From the NCBI RefSeq assembly GCF_016801865.2, contig NC_068938.1:110732141-110796140 (forward strand): a stretch of 64,000 nt of DNA. The letters are read 5' to 3'. A program made the translations under genes and the position numbers. This document shows positions 1 to 11,035 of this stretch, one piece after another (position 1 is the stretch's first letter; every line of letters begins with the position of its first letter). Source of the stretch: Culex pipiens pallens (Eukaryota > Arthropoda > Insecta > Diptera > Culicidae). The notes beneath the pieces are model-generated. The model was not told the DNA's origin. It searched no databases and worked only from the letters and a program-made list of their open reading frames with translations.

Positions 1-19
1 GAACGAATAATTCATTAGC

Positions 20-90
20 TCGCGGCGGGGTTCGATCCCCCGTCCTTTGGGTCAGCAGACAAAAATGCTAACCACCAGACCATCGAGGCT
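20..90 (-). repeat. tRNA-like sequence (SINE head or tRNA pseudogene)
   Basis: On the minus strand an A-box-like stretch (GGTCTGGTGGTTAGC) is followed about 30 nt later by a B-box-like GGATCGAACCCC. The flanking arms do not pair as a complete acceptor stem and no clean anticodon loop is visible, so a functional tRNA is unlikely. A SINE body would lie to the left, beyond the window edge. Confidence 0.45.
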
Positions 91-1139
91 TAGTTGTCTA
101 GAAGAATTAAGAATGCTATAAGAATCCAAGAAACTTGATTGGAATCTGGGTGAACCTAAGAACAGGAAAATGCAATATTGAATGCAAGTTGAATTCAAGG
201 ACACTGGTTGCATAATTGTTAGGCGAATATTGAACTTTCAACACGACCAGAATTCACCACAAAAAGCTCGGTGAACCGAATTGGAAAGCTTCCAAAAATG
301 AATCCAAGAACATACGAAGAATTAAGGACTATAAATAGGTTTGACCGGCCGCATCACTTACCACGGTGAATCCTGGCTTCACACCCATCTTACTAACACC
401 CTCAAACCTCACGTGATACTTTGTCGAAGACGCAGCTGATTTAGCGGTCTTCATCACTCAAGTGTCGGACTAAAATTCCTATCCACTTCCCCCGTGTCTT
501 ACCACTGGTCGTGGCCGGCGCTGTGATTGGCTAGCATGATAGGGACATTTGAAAGTTGCGAAGTGGTGATGATTGGTTCCTACTCTTCATCTGTGGTCCA
601 CGGAGCAATTCTTGGAGGTCCTGGTCAATAACAGAGTAGCAACTACGGGTAGACACCAATGCTATGCTATGCTATGCTACTTGAATGAAAATCACCGATT
701 CTGATAGAATTACTAAATTCACTGTTACTAATTTTGTCCCTAAATAACTAAAGGCAAAGTATTAAAAGTTGATATTTATAGTTAAAATCCTAAATTCTAC
801 AAAAACTAAATTTTTAAAAACCCGCATCCTAATCTGACACCCACATTAAGATAGGGAAAAATCACATATGTAGCGGTTCATTGTACAAATGTGATATTTC
901 CACTATCGGAGAACCTCCTTGTCTCGATGACAGCTTACCGGCCATCGATTAAGCCCTGAGACTGCGCCAAAGTGGGTTCTCGTAGCATGAAGTGGTGTCC
1001 ATGTGTAAAAATGGAAGCTTCAGCAATATACTGAACCCTTCGATTTTAATTCCACATCGAATCAAATCATACTCTTTGCCAAACAAGCATCAAACCTATG
1101 ACACTCATTATGACAAAGCCCAGGGGGAAAGGATACATT
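91..1139. other. Intergenic sequence, no gene seen
   Basis: AT-rich sequence without a convincing coding frame. The only regular feature is a short pentamer run (GCTAT, about four copies) at 661-680. The stretch around 430-520 shares short words with 59090-59180 and may be an old dispersed repeat. Confidence 0.5.
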
Positions 1140-2000
1140 TTCAAATTGGATAGAAAAAACAACTTTATCTAGACTTTGTCAAAGGAGGTCTCAGGCTTGT
1201 TGATCCGGAAGCAAAATCTAAGGCATTATTCCTTAAAAATATTTTTTGTAATTTTAATGTTCATGGCATTCCAACGGATGAAAGTTATTTGGTAGATTTA
1301 GTTTCACAAAAAAAAACTTACACGTAACGCAAGAGAATGGTTAAATGAAGGGAAGGTGGTGGTTGAAAATTTTGATATCAATACTGTTAAACTGTTTTAA
1401 AACTATTTTGTTTCACTTGATAGTAAATCTCCAGGTGTCGAAGGCAAAGTAAGTTTAAAGTGGGATTTAATCTGGAAAAATTGTAGCGCAAATTTTCTTG
1501 AAATGAAAGACCGTGCAAAGATGTATGATTTTGTAAATGATTTGATACCGAACCAAGAGAAACTAATGAGCTACAATATTGGTAATCTGACTTCAAGTGT
1601 ATGCGACAAGTGTGGTGGAATTGATTCTAATACACACAGAATAAAAGAGTGCCCGAAAGCAAAGGAAGTGTGGGAGTGGAGCAGTCGTATTGTCCAAAAT
1701 CGCTATAAATTGAACGTTGTTGATTTAGAGGATATTCTTCAATTGGAACTCGACGAAAAAAGTATTTCAGAAAAAGCAGCTTTATGGCTTGCAGTAAAAA
1801 CTATTAGTTACAACTTGAGAGTATCAGAACCATCACTATTCGTGTTGAAAAAAGAAATAAGAGAGCATAGGTGGAATGAACATAAAAACGCTAGGTTTTG
1901 TTTCGGAAGCTTATTGAACATTTGTTAAGCGCAGGGAAAGTTTTGTAACACGAATTATGTCTAAATAAACAAACCTTAAAAACCCCAAAAAAAAAAAAAC
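1140..2000 (+). pseudogene. LINE reverse-transcriptase C-terminal fragment, frameshifted
   Basis: This is the decayed 3' end of a non-LTR retrotransposon. From about 1181 a frame reads KGGLRLVDPEAKSKALF, the conserved block after the RT thumb. It breaks near 1327 and again near 1400, then resumes as an open frame at 1503-1928. That frame carries a CDKC...H...C zinc-finger-like signature followed by KAKEVWEW, typical of the zf-RVT domain of L1-like LINEs. After the stop the element ends in an A-rich tail at 1976-2000. EN and most of RT are absent, as expected for a 5'-truncated insertion. L1/Tx1-like clade is the best guess. Confidence 0.75.
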
Positions 2001-2054
2001 CTATTACATTTTCAACATTCCAAAATTCAACTTTTTTTGCTGTCTTGTATAGTT

Positions 2055-2126
2055 CTAGACTTTTTTTTATTAGGTCCTTTAAACATATCAAACACAATAG
2101 CTGGACCATTTTTAAAAAAAACTTCT
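2055..2126 (-). mobile_element. Short GGTCC-type MITE, copy 1
   Basis: It begins CTAGAC with a T run, then AGGTCCTTTAAAC, and ends with GGACC followed by an A run. It is the inverted counterpart of the 65-bp element at 25372-25436: both share the core CATAT(C/G)AAACACAATAGCT. The right terminus is degraded. Confidence 0.6.
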
Positions 2127-2226
2127 ACGCCTATTCTAAAACCTCAAATCTCCTGTTTTTTTTTTTTTTTTTTTTTCCTGTTACTTTTGCATATTTTTTG
2201 CATGTTTTTCAACATTTTCTACTATA

Positions 2227-2475
2227 CTGCCCATGTTCGCATAAATGTCCCATATGCAAAAACAGCAAGCTGAGAAAAACGCAAGACAAGTTTGTCCCAC
2301 ACATAAGGCTACGTGTTAAGTTTTCACGAAAAAACTGGATTTCCTCCTGATTTCTAGAACAAAGTGCTGGATGTTATAGGCTTTTTCTGAAAGATCACAC
2401 GATTTTGAAACAAACTGCATCAATAGCTCAAAAACAATGAAAATGCATATGGGACATTTATGCGATCAGGGGCAG
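2227..2475. mobile_element. Mariner-like MITE, copy 1 (CTGCCC termini)
   Basis: Terminal inverted repeats of about 30 bp start CTGCCC(A/C)TG(T/A)TCGCATAA and are flanked by TA (2225-2226 and 2476-2477), as for Tc1/mariner elements. A closely similar copy lies at 43644-43860. It has no coding capacity. Confidence 0.8.
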
Positions 2476-2818
2476 TATATAATATCTATATTTTTAGCTT
2501 GTATGTTGCTAATGCAAATTAATATTTTTTTCCAAATTCGATCGTTCAATGATCGTTTTAAAAATTGATTTTATGGCGAATTTTAAGATTGAGGGTGGAT
2601 TTAGTTGAAGCGGGTTAAGATTTAGAGAACGCTGATGAGCGATGCATGAAAAGGAAAATTTTGCTTTAGGAAAAATGTTGAAGAGGACAGCTCCTACACA
2701 GAAAAAAAAGTGGATTAAAATAAATTTTGCATTATTTTATGAAATTGTATGTTATAATACACCATGAAATATGTAGCCCATCAGTATGAGAAACCTACTT
2801 GACCGAAATGTCAAGTTC

Positions 2819-2972
2819 ATATCTTGACTTTTTTTTGATAAGGTCCTATAAACAAATGTAAACATTGAGTGTATCCCGCTTACTCCGATGGACTTTGACA
2901 TAAGGTGTGAAAGGGATACACTCAATGTTTACATTTGTTTATAGGACCTTATCAAAAAAAAGTCAAGATATA
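2819..2972. mobile_element. Near-perfect palindromic MITE
   Basis: Two arms of about 59 bp (2819-2877 and 2912-2972) are near-perfect inverted copies around a loop of about 34 bp. The arms start ATCTTGACTTTTTTTTGATA and include AGGTCCTATAAAC and GAGTGTATCCC. The loop contains CATAAGGTGTGAAAGGG, which recurs at 35999-36016 in a palindrome with different ends. Confidence 0.8.
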
Positions 2973-3002
2973 TGCGTTCATCCTTTCCATTCTTCATTTG
3001 TC

Positions 3003-3070
3003 TGATGGCCGAGCGGGCTAAGGCGCCAGCCCTTACTGTTGATGCTGGGTTTTAATCCCGTCGGTGGCAA
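3003..3070 (+). repeat. Leu/Ser-type tRNA-like sequence
   Basis: TGGCCGAGCGGGCTAAGGCG matches the A-box and D-arm of type II tRNAs. It is followed by a degraded B-box (GGGTTTTAATCCC) and then a T run that would stop Pol III. The acceptor ends do not pair well and there is no proper long variable arm, so this is more likely a tRNA pseudogene or SINE head than a working gene. Confidence 0.45.
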
Positions 3071-4018
3071 CTTTTTTTTGTGTTTACAAAAATTGTACAT
3101 GCAGTGTGTAATATTAAGCGTCTTTTTGACGAAGGTGATGTGCATGCTTTTGCATGCGATTTCACCATCGGATTTTTTGCTGTGTACACAGAAAAAAAAT
3201 TATGGTAGTATTTATCAGGAAATGGTGAAAATTTTCGTGTCAAAAAATGTGTAATATTACATCAAAATTGATAAATATTCATCAGTGCCTGATAAAATTT
3301 CTCAGGTTCACATTTTTACATTACTATTACTCATTACTATTACATTTACATTACTATTACTAAAAAAAGAGTTAATATTCAACCAACCAAAATTTCAATC
3401 TAACAAAATTTAACTTTCTTTTTCTGTGTAGTTAAAATTCTTTGAATTTGAGTGGAATTTACATTACTTTTTAAACCTTTATTAAAAAACTATGGTGAAT
3501 TTGGTTTTTTTAAATTGACTCTTGATAGATCTGTATATTCAGTGAAAATCCTTGAGTTAGTTTGAAATACGTCATAAAGGCATAGGTACCACTCTATTAA
3601 ATATACTTTAGAAAGAAATTATTTTGGCGCTTCTCAATTTATCCTATGTGCATAAGAATGGATGTAAAAAAGTTCTCTGGTTTAAAAATAAACATGTATC
3701 TTTCCATTGAACGACAATAAATTAACCTAATGGTAGGATTTTTTTTAGATTTTTATTTATTTTTCACATCTCCTAAACCTTTTTTTTTACTTCTTTTGTT
3801 TTCTGATTTACTTGTTTAATTTTCACATGTACCAAGACAAGCTTAAAACCCTTATTTTTTTTATTTTAAGAATTCTTCTTTCCATAGCTTTTTGAAGATC
3901 AAATATTGATTTTGGTGAATTTTTAAATCGTAGCCTGTCTAGAGGCAGGGTCTGGTTGTAGAGGGTTAAATAATTTGGATTAGGTACATCAAAACCACTT
4001 TTTTTTTAAGGTAATATA
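3071..4018. other. AT-rich intergenic sequence
   Basis: No coding frame or clear element boundary is visible. ATTACTATTAC-type words repeat around 3323-3362, and homopolymer runs are frequent. Confidence 0.5.
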
Positions 4019-4160
4019 CTGCCGTTCTACGCATAATTGTCCCATGTTTTACAAAATGCAACTGAGAAAAAGCAATTACTTGTTAAAATTTAAAATATGC
4101 TTTGATTAGAAATTGCATTGGAACAGTCATGATTGAGTCTTGGAGAAAAGTATGTATAAT
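4019..4160. mobile_element. Diverged mariner-like MITE fragment
   Basis: The left end CTGCCGTTCTACGCATAA and the following TGTCCCATG resemble the termini of the elements at 2227 and 43644, again preceded by TATA. The right end cannot be located, so this is a fragment or a different subfamily. Confidence 0.45.
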
Positions 4161-4180
4161 ACATAAAAAAAACAGTACTT

Positions 4181-4560
4181 AATCCACCGTAAGGTAGTTG
4201 ATGCCTTCCTCATATTTGTATAGTTTTTATTTTGGTAAAATAAAAATGTTCAACCTACAAAATTATCACCGAAATATATATTCTTAATCTTTTGGGCTTG
4301 TTTTGAAGGTCTATTCAATTCATTTTTTTAAATGTATAACAAGACTGGCTTTTTTTACAAAAAAAAACACAATTTTTACAATCTTCCCGATATCAGTCAA
4401 AATCGTTTTTAGCATAACTTTTAAGTACTCAACTCAGAACTTGATTCTGAGTCGATATGCGATAGGTGGGTCTAAGAGATCAAATGAAGGTGGGTCTTAG
4501 AGATCAAATTAAGAAGTTCATTTTTCGAGTGATTTTATAGCCTTTCCTCAGTTAGATGAG
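4181..4560 (+). repeat. Dispersed repeat family A, copy 1 (short)
   Basis: It starts CTTAATCCACC followed by GATGCCTTCCTC, and ends TTTTCGAGTGATTTTATAGC then CTTTCCTCAG. The same ends and internal words (AGCATAACTTTTAAGTAC, TTCTGAGTCGATA) recur at 56883-57795, at 43234-43640 (inverted) and in part near 46260-46310. The ends are loosely inverted. This copy has a large internal deletion. Confidence 0.65.
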
Positions 4561-5825
4561 CCTTATGCTCTTAGCGAAACCCACAGTTCGTGTTAAACAT
4601 GCTTTAACTACTGACTGGTCAGCACAGCAAGCATTCAAACGAATTTAATTTATGCAAATGATGTTTCCGTCCTTCGCAACAAGAGAAATGAAAGACGCAC
4701 TTGTCACCAGTATGGTACGGAGTCGTACCGCTTTAGGGCAGTTTAGGTAATCACACTACGCGCAATCGACCCTTCAACAGAGCGATACGTAGGTACTTCA
4801 TGCTGAGTACGACGTCAAAAACCGCTGCAGCATAAAACCTTCCTTGAAAAACAATAAAAAGTCAGCGAAATGTGTCGTCGATAGACTTTGATTTATGTTT
4901 GGAATGCTAATGAACCAGGTACCTCCCCCTCTCCATCTCCTTGCTTTCTCGCGGCTTAGAAATGAAGAACTGAGGAGAATTTAGGGGGGCGGACAAAAGG
5001 GCGGAACAGAGAGCCAGTGATTTTCCATTTGGGCGGATCGATTCACGAATTTTGATAAATCTTTCCTAATACAATTTTTGTTGGTTTGTACGTTGAAATG
5101 GTTTTAGTGTCTCTAGAAGAAACATCTTTATATATTTTTTGCTATTTTTAATAAGAGTCCTTATGAAATCAGTAACAACATTTCAAAAGGGCGAATCCTA
5201 CAATCCTGCCGTTTCGGGAAAATCAACATTCAAAATTTTGCAATTTCGATCAATTCCTATTTCCCCAAAAATGCATGAAAACTATCAATGTTGTCAAAAC
5301 ATAAACATAATAGAAAATAGCAATAATTTCATCATAGAGAGCAATTTGAAATTAATTAAGGCATTTTTGCCATTAAAAATTGAGAAAAAGAAATTACGCT
5401 CTTTTGAAGAGCGTGTCTACATTTTCGCCCCACCGTATTCGCCACCCAACCAAAACAACGGTATCGCCCGTTCATCATCTGAACGTTTCGCCATCTGAAC
5501 GTTTCGCCCTTTTGAAAAGTTATTACTGAAATAAAAACATGTTGATAAGTTGTCAGGTTACAAAACTCAACTTTTTTTAAGACTTCATTAAAAAAAAATG
5601 ACGGAATTACTGACCAAATGCACCTTCAACGATAAATGGTTCTATTTTCGTCTGCACTTTTGAATAAGTTTTTAAAAAAGTGGTTGCTAAGTGTTTTGCA
5701 GAATAAGCTATTTTTCTCATCCAACTAAATTTTTATCACAGCTTAAAATTTATTGTTTAGTTTTATTCAACAATTTTGAAAACAAATTTTTTTTTTTGCC
5801 AAATTTTTCTATGGCACAAACAAAT
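4561..5825. other. Intergenic sequence, no gene seen
   Basis: Mostly AT-rich. One 119-codon frame at 5139-5498 shows no recognisable domain and has AT-driven composition, so I do not call it a gene. Confidence 0.45.
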
Positions 5826-5966
5826 CTGGCGTTTTTTTTTAAAGGTCCAATAAACCAAATTTCCAGTTTTTGATTTTTGGGTGTTTTTGAAACCGGGTAT
5901 TAAAAATCACCCAAAAAGCAAAAACTGAAAATTTGGTTTATTGGACCTTTTCAAAAAAAACTCCAG
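5826..5966. mobile_element. GGTCC-type MITE with 4-bp duplication
   Basis: The 141-bp element has inverted ends (CTGG...GGTCCAATAAACCAAA at left, its complement ending CTCCAG at right). Internal arms pair around CACCCAAAAAGCAAAAACTG. AAAT flanks it on both sides (5822-5825, 5967-5970), reading as a 4-bp target duplication. A related copy is at 9276-9394. Confidence 0.85.
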
Positions 5967-6160
5967 AAATGCACTTAAGGTATTGTACTAAGCTTTCCTA
6001 AACCGACCAGAAGAACCAAACCTGCTACAATAACAAAAAAAACAGCTTTGACGACCTGTATACCCGAGCAAAGTTGGATATCTCAAAAATAACCTGAGAT
6101 ATAAATACCATAGCAAATTTTACTCAGATATTTATTCGGGCTGAATAAGTTATCAGAGAC

Positions 6161-6373
6161 TCGTGGCGCAGGGGTAGCGGCTTCGGCTGCCGATCCCGAT
6201 GATGCTATGAGACGCGGGTTCGATTCCCGCCTTATCCACTGAGCTTCTATCGGATGGTGAAGTAAAACGTCGGTCCCGGTTTCTCCTGTCTCGTCAGAGG
6301 CGCTGGAGCAGAAATCCCACGTTAGAGGAAGGCCATGCCCCGGGGGGCGTAGTGCCAATAGTTTCGTTTTTTT
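6161..6373 (+). mobile_element. tRNA-derived SINE with 14-bp target duplication
   Basis: The head is tRNA-like: A-box TGGCGCAGGGGTAGCGG at about 6164, B-box GGTTCGATTCCC at about 6220. It is followed by about 130 bp of tRNA-unrelated body and a short T-rich 3' end. AAGTTATCAGAGAC occurs directly before (6147-6160) and directly after (6374-6387) the element, so both ends are fixed. It is non-coding and would be transcribed by Pol III and mobilised by a LINE. Confidence 0.9.
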
Positions 6374-6387
6374 AAGTTATCAGAGAC

Positions 6388-7208
6388 ATAACACATCGAG
6401 TCATTAGTGATCTTGAAAATATCTGCAAATATCCCAACCTAATTGCTCTAAAATAGCTGAACAAGTTATCAAAACACCAGAAACACTTTGGATCCATTTT
6501 GACCAATTCCAGTCAACATGGAACCAGTTCCCGGATAGCCGTAGAACTGTCAACTTTATGATATTGATAACGAAAGGTTAGAAAATCTGTGGTTATGCTG
6601 TCGTTTTCCAACCCAACCTGGCAACTCAGAATTTGATTGCCTGTGACTTCTCTTAAAGGCACTTCCGGAGCTGACAGGAAGTCCTATGATACGACATATT
6701 AAGTTTCATGCAATTTAAAATGTATGACCATCCTGGCCATTCCAGAATCGGTTGAATGTAATGGAAGTCATATCCGGAATATGCTAGAATTCTGTTCTGT
6801 GACATATAAAACCTTATAGAATTGAAAGATATAAATCGTTCTCTGACTCAAACTAACAACAACGAAACCGACTTTGTTAGATATCAGATTTTTCAAGGTT
6901 AAAAGAAAACGGATAATCAGTTGCTGATAGTATAAACAAAAAGAAACGGATTTTTGTGAAATTTTAAGATGATTTCGAAAAACATAATTCTAGAAATTAT
7001 CCTAACAGTTGAAAGGTTGCTTAACATTTACAAAAATCTTGAGGAAATACAAATTATGGCTCCAGTTATGTGCTTTAAATTCGATCAGTATTGGTTACAT
7101 CGGATTTGAATGGTTAGGTTAGATAACCAAATTCTCGGGTTATTTTGTCAGATTTTCCTGAAAGAAAACTGTTTTGGATTTCAAACAAATCAGGTACTGT
7201 TGTCTTAG
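6388..7208. other. Intergenic sequence, no gene seen
   Basis: AT-rich with no coding frame, repeat boundary or RNA-like structure that I can support. Confidence 0.5.
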
Positions 7209-9250
7209 TTAAAGAGTGCGGAATTTTTTTTTAAATGGTACACTGAGAGATCCCCGAAACTCACCTCTTAAAATGCTCTCGTATTCTGTCCTCGCGTACC
7301 GTTTCGGGCAAGTTTCCAACCCAAAGATGTCGAGTCTCGCGTACCATCGTGCTTCAGGTGCTTCATGGAGACGATTTTTCTTTTCCGGGGTGGGTTCCGG
7401 GGTGCGCTCCGTCACGACCCACGCCGCTCGAAATAACGGTTTTGTCGGGCTCCTTTTTTCTATGATTCTTCCTCTTCTTCTCCACTCACTTTGCACACAC
7501 AAACACGCACACTTACCCCGGGAACACCATTTGGGAAAAATAAAAACAGCAGAACTAGATATTTTTTTGATGGGAAATTTTGATATTTTAGAGAAAAGTA
7601 GAGAGATTTGCACTCGCGATTCGCGAATTTGAACCGCGACCGATCACGACGACGGCTCGGGACGTCCGGAAGTGACCGACCGACGACGGAGGTCACACGC
7701 GGCGACGGTTCTCTGCCCGGGGGTGCGATTGTTACATCATTTTGCCGGAAATTGCTGGAACTTCCAAAAGCTCACTCGGTTTTGCTGGATTAAGGCCTCA
7801 ATTTGGGCCAATCTGCTGCTTTGGAATCTGCTCAAGCACTTGCACTCCCAAATTGGCCACACTTTCTGGGATTACGGGAGCCTCGGGAACCACCTCTTCC
7901 GGGGAACCGATTCCCCTACGGCTCCAGAACACTTGTTCACAGAAAGAAACCCCCCCTCGGAACTCACACAGGAAAGGGGACAATCTCCACACGCACCGCT
8001 CCCCCGCAGTGGGGAACGTGGGAGGGGGAACCGCTGCTGGTAGCCCGGACAACTTTTGACCTCCAGCTAGATAGATACAACATCCGTTCCGGGAAAGAAG
8101 ATGGGCGGCCACATTCCGCCGTATTATTCCGCTGCCAGCTTCGGGACACACCTTTTTTGACTGGAAACTCGACTATTTACAAGAACTTTTTTTTATTTTA
8201 TTTTGCCCACAAATATCACTTTTGAAAATTTAAATTGAACCAACTTTTGATCTTCAGAATGATGAAATTGGATGAAATTTTCACTGGTTATTCGCAGATG
8301 AAATTACCTTCTTCACATTCGCACAGACACTCTCTTTCTCTCTCTCTCCCTCTCGATAAAACAGCAATCGTGAGATACAATTTTCTTTAGAACTGCTTCA
8401 ATCGTAGATTGGAAACATTCAACAATTCAAACTTTGTGTAACAATTTATTAATCTGCAATCCTAAGGGAAGAAACCAAACAAAACCAAACACTCAGTAAA
8501 AACAAAATTTGCACCGCGCACGACCGATCTTATTCTGCTCGGGACGCCGCGCTGCGATCAGCGGTGGCGCGAACAAATTTTGTTCTCTTTTGCTGCAACA
8601 CACTGCTCCTCTTCATCGCCCCTCTCTCGCTTTCTCTCTCCCTCTCCCACTCTTTCTGGGCAAATTTCGGTTGCCAACGACGACACCCGCGGACATGCAC
8701 CAAAAGTTTTCGCGAACCGGAAATGGACTCTTTTCGGTCCACCGCCAACCGACGATCCTCGAAATGGACGCAAAATTTCGAGATAATTCACTTGAATTTG
8801 AGCGCGCGGCGCGGCTTCAATTTTCTACAGCTTCAACTTTTTTTTTCCTTCTCCGCACTTCTCCACACTCCTCACAGCGCACTCTTCTTCTTCTCCTTCC
8901 CACCATCCATTCGACCCGTTTCACTTACTCCTCTGGTTGGAAAATGTTTCTTTGCTTCTCTTTCTCGCAGCTGCTGCTTGCGCTCTTCTTCTCCTGTTGT
9001 TTTCTTCTTCTTCTTTGCTGGGGATGTTCACGCGTAAACTAACGTGTGCACGACCATCCTCGACAACGTTCCAATATCAACTGACGAACGGCAAGAAGTT
9101 GCCGTACGAAGACCAAAGAGAAGAGAAGAGAAGAGAGAGAGAGCGAGTGGAGAGTGAGAGAAGCGCGCGACAAGCGAGCGAGAGAGTGGAGAGAAAGATG
9201 CAGCTTCTGGGGATGGCAACATTGGGCTGCAAAGTTTTAAGGTGAAACCA
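7209..9250 (-). other. CpG-rich block, possible 5' exons or promoter of a minus-strand gene
   Basis: The composition changes sharply: CpG-rich, non-repetitive, with GAGA-type runs on the minus strand (near 8330-8350 and 9120-9190), as at insect promoters. On the minus strand donor-like GTAAGT follows ATGGTGTTCCCGG near 7520, and AG|GTGAGT closes a protein-like stretch at about 7260-7400. Another minus-strand frame ending at 7798 reads SPEEVVPEAPVIPESVANLG. I cannot join these into one protein or find downstream exons, so a gene running leftward out of the window is only a possibility. The plus-strand frames here are low-complexity Ser/Phe/Leu strings and look like shadows. Confidence 0.35.
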
Positions 9251-9258
9251 GGTATGAC

Positions 9259-9615
9259 CGCACGATGAAAAATAACTGGAGTTTTTTTGAAAAGGTCCAA
9301 TAAACCAAACCACCTTGAGTCAGGGGTAATCAAAAACACCCAAAAAGCAAAAACTGAAAATTTTGTTTATTGGACCTTTTCAAAAAAACTCCAGATAAGG
9401 CATATTTGAATCAACAAAACGTTTTGTTGATTTGAAAATCAAGATTTTTGTTGAATCAACGCTAAGCAACTTTTTCAAAACAACAAAAGATTTTTGTGGA
9501 ATTGAGAAAATCAAGCTTTGTTTCAACGCAAAATCGGCGTTGATTATATTCAACAAAAAAATTGTTGAATCAAACCTCGTACAGGCTGATTCTACAAAAT
9601 ATTTTTCTGCCTGCG
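9259..9615. mobile_element. MITE with CGCACGCAGAAAAAT termini, copy 1 (interrupted)
   Basis: The right end TTTTTCTGCCTGCG and left end CGCACGATGAAAAATA are inverted relatives, and the interior (CAACAAAACGTTTTGTTGAT and onward) matches the copy at 28813-29061. The left end is separated from the interior by the nested element at 9276-9394. Confidence 0.75.
9276..9394. mobile_element. GGTCC-type MITE nested in another MITE
   Basis: A 119-bp element with perfect CTGGAGTTTTTTTGAAAAGG ends in inverted orientation, related to 5826-5966. ATAA flanks both sides (9272-9275, 9395-9398). Removing the element and one ATAA restores the left end of the surrounding MITE as seen at 28813. Confidence 0.85.
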
Positions 9616-9780
9616 TTGGAATGACCAGACGCAGCGATATTTGAATTGGGTACTAAAGCCCTATGTAAATTTTTATGTACATACGGTGAAAAACACGATT
9701 AAAACCATTTGTGGCCAATTTTTATTTCAATTTAAATGCAAAAAAAATATTGACAGGGCAACATTTTTTCGATGGATCAA

Positions 9781-9888
9781 CCACAGAATAAGACAGAGTT
9801 CCCACTGCCTCTTGATTTTTGGTTCAACTTGGTGGTACATCGCAGGTACATCGCACGCTTGCTACCAGCAAACCTTATGGAGCCAAAC
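9781..9888 (-). mobile_element. CACAGAGTAA-type MITE, truncated copy
   Basis: It matches the complement of 30878-30984, including TGGTACATCGCAGGTACATC and CTACCAGCAAACCTTATGGA. The end beyond the GGAGCC word is missing here. Confidence 0.7.
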
Positions 9889-10621
9889 AATTAAATGACA
9901 TTTCTTCTACTGGTCACTCTGGGTCTCTCCGTGGATCGACTATGGTCCCCTTGAAACGAGCTGTCGAGTAGGACCTTTTCTGTCGAGAAGGGCCGTGAAG
10001 TTTATTTTTAAAAATTGAATTAAAAATCCATTTTCAATCCTTTGCGGTCGTTCAAAGGGTCATTTTACTCAGAATAATAAGCTTTATCGTTGTGAACAAT
10101 AATATCACAGATTTAAGCTTAATTTTAGGACCCAATTAACACCCAAACTCGAGAAAAGGAGGAATTTGTATGGAAATTCCCGCTTTTTTTAAAGTTTGGG
10201 TGTTTAAGTGTTAATCAAATTTATATTCAGCTATGGCATAAAATAGGGATTCTATGCTTATGGCTGAGGTTAAGGCCTATAAAAAATAGCTTTATTTAGA
10301 ATATGTTCATGTTGATTAGAATAGATAAGTTGCTTTGAAAAAAAGGGAATTTGCGACCGTTATCTACATTAAACTTAGAACACTTGCATGGTTTTTATAC
10401 GTATGCATGCAGTTTTTTTCGTTTTACCGAACGTTTGTTTGGATAGTGTGCGTGAGCGCCGTGTAAAAATGACAGTTCGTCACTTTTTAGTTTGACTTTG
10501 ACCAACAAATGGGGTACAAACTAAAAAAGTGTCAAACGAAAAAGTGACCAACCACCGGGGGTTGAGTGTAACAAACTCTAGCGCACTCTAACGTGATGAT
10601 TATTGCACTTGATCGTAATAT

Positions 10622-10862
10622 GACGAAGTTGACTTTATAGCTGTCGGCCACCATTGCTAGTACCAACCACTAGTGTCTTCCTTTTTAACTACAAGGACTT
10701 CGCCGCCCTTGGCTCCTAAGTGTATGAAAGTATGGCACGGAGCGACGGCGCCGAATACCCATATTTACACAAATAATTTTAGAGCGCCCGCCGCGGGATT
10801 CGAACCAGCAACCTCTGGATTGTGAGCCAGTGCGCGGTCCGATTGATACACACGGGCGGGAC
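10622..10862 (-). mobile_element. tRNA-Val-like SINE, copy A
   Basis: On the minus strand GCCCGTGTG...AATCGGACCGCGC (A-box side) leads to GGTTCGAATCCCGCGG (B-box), then an unrelated body containing CGGCGCCGTCGCTCCGTGCC and a 3' end CTATAAAGTCAACTTCGTC. The same order and sequence occur on the plus strand at 46834-47076. The anticodon arm has lost one base relative to copy B. Confidence 0.85.
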
Positions 10863-11035
10863 TTCGTGTGATCGTAATTTCTCGACTCACGATCGAGATT
10901 TCTCGATTGAAATATTACGTTCGTAATTTGTCAATGGTTAGCAAGATGGTTAATCGTGATTTGTCGATAGTAGATTGAGATCATTCGATCGAGAGATCTA
11001 TCTTAGACAAATTACGGCTGACGATCGAGAAAATC
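10863..11035. repeat. CGATCGAGATTTCTCGAT-type interspersed repeat
   Basis: Short palindromic words (CGATCGAGATTTCTCGAT, TCGTAATTT, AAATTACG) recur in both orientations. A related stretch is at 51655-51755. It looks like a small non-autonomous element made of shuffled palindromes; no target duplication was seen. Confidence 0.5.

Noticed and set aside
5139..5498. 119-codon plus-strand frame
   Set aside because: No recognisable motif, AT-driven amino-acid composition, no splice or promoter context.
8509..9042. Plus-strand frames of 157-177 codons
   Set aside because: Low-complexity Ser/Phe/Leu strings from CT-rich DNA in several overlapping frames; no domain.
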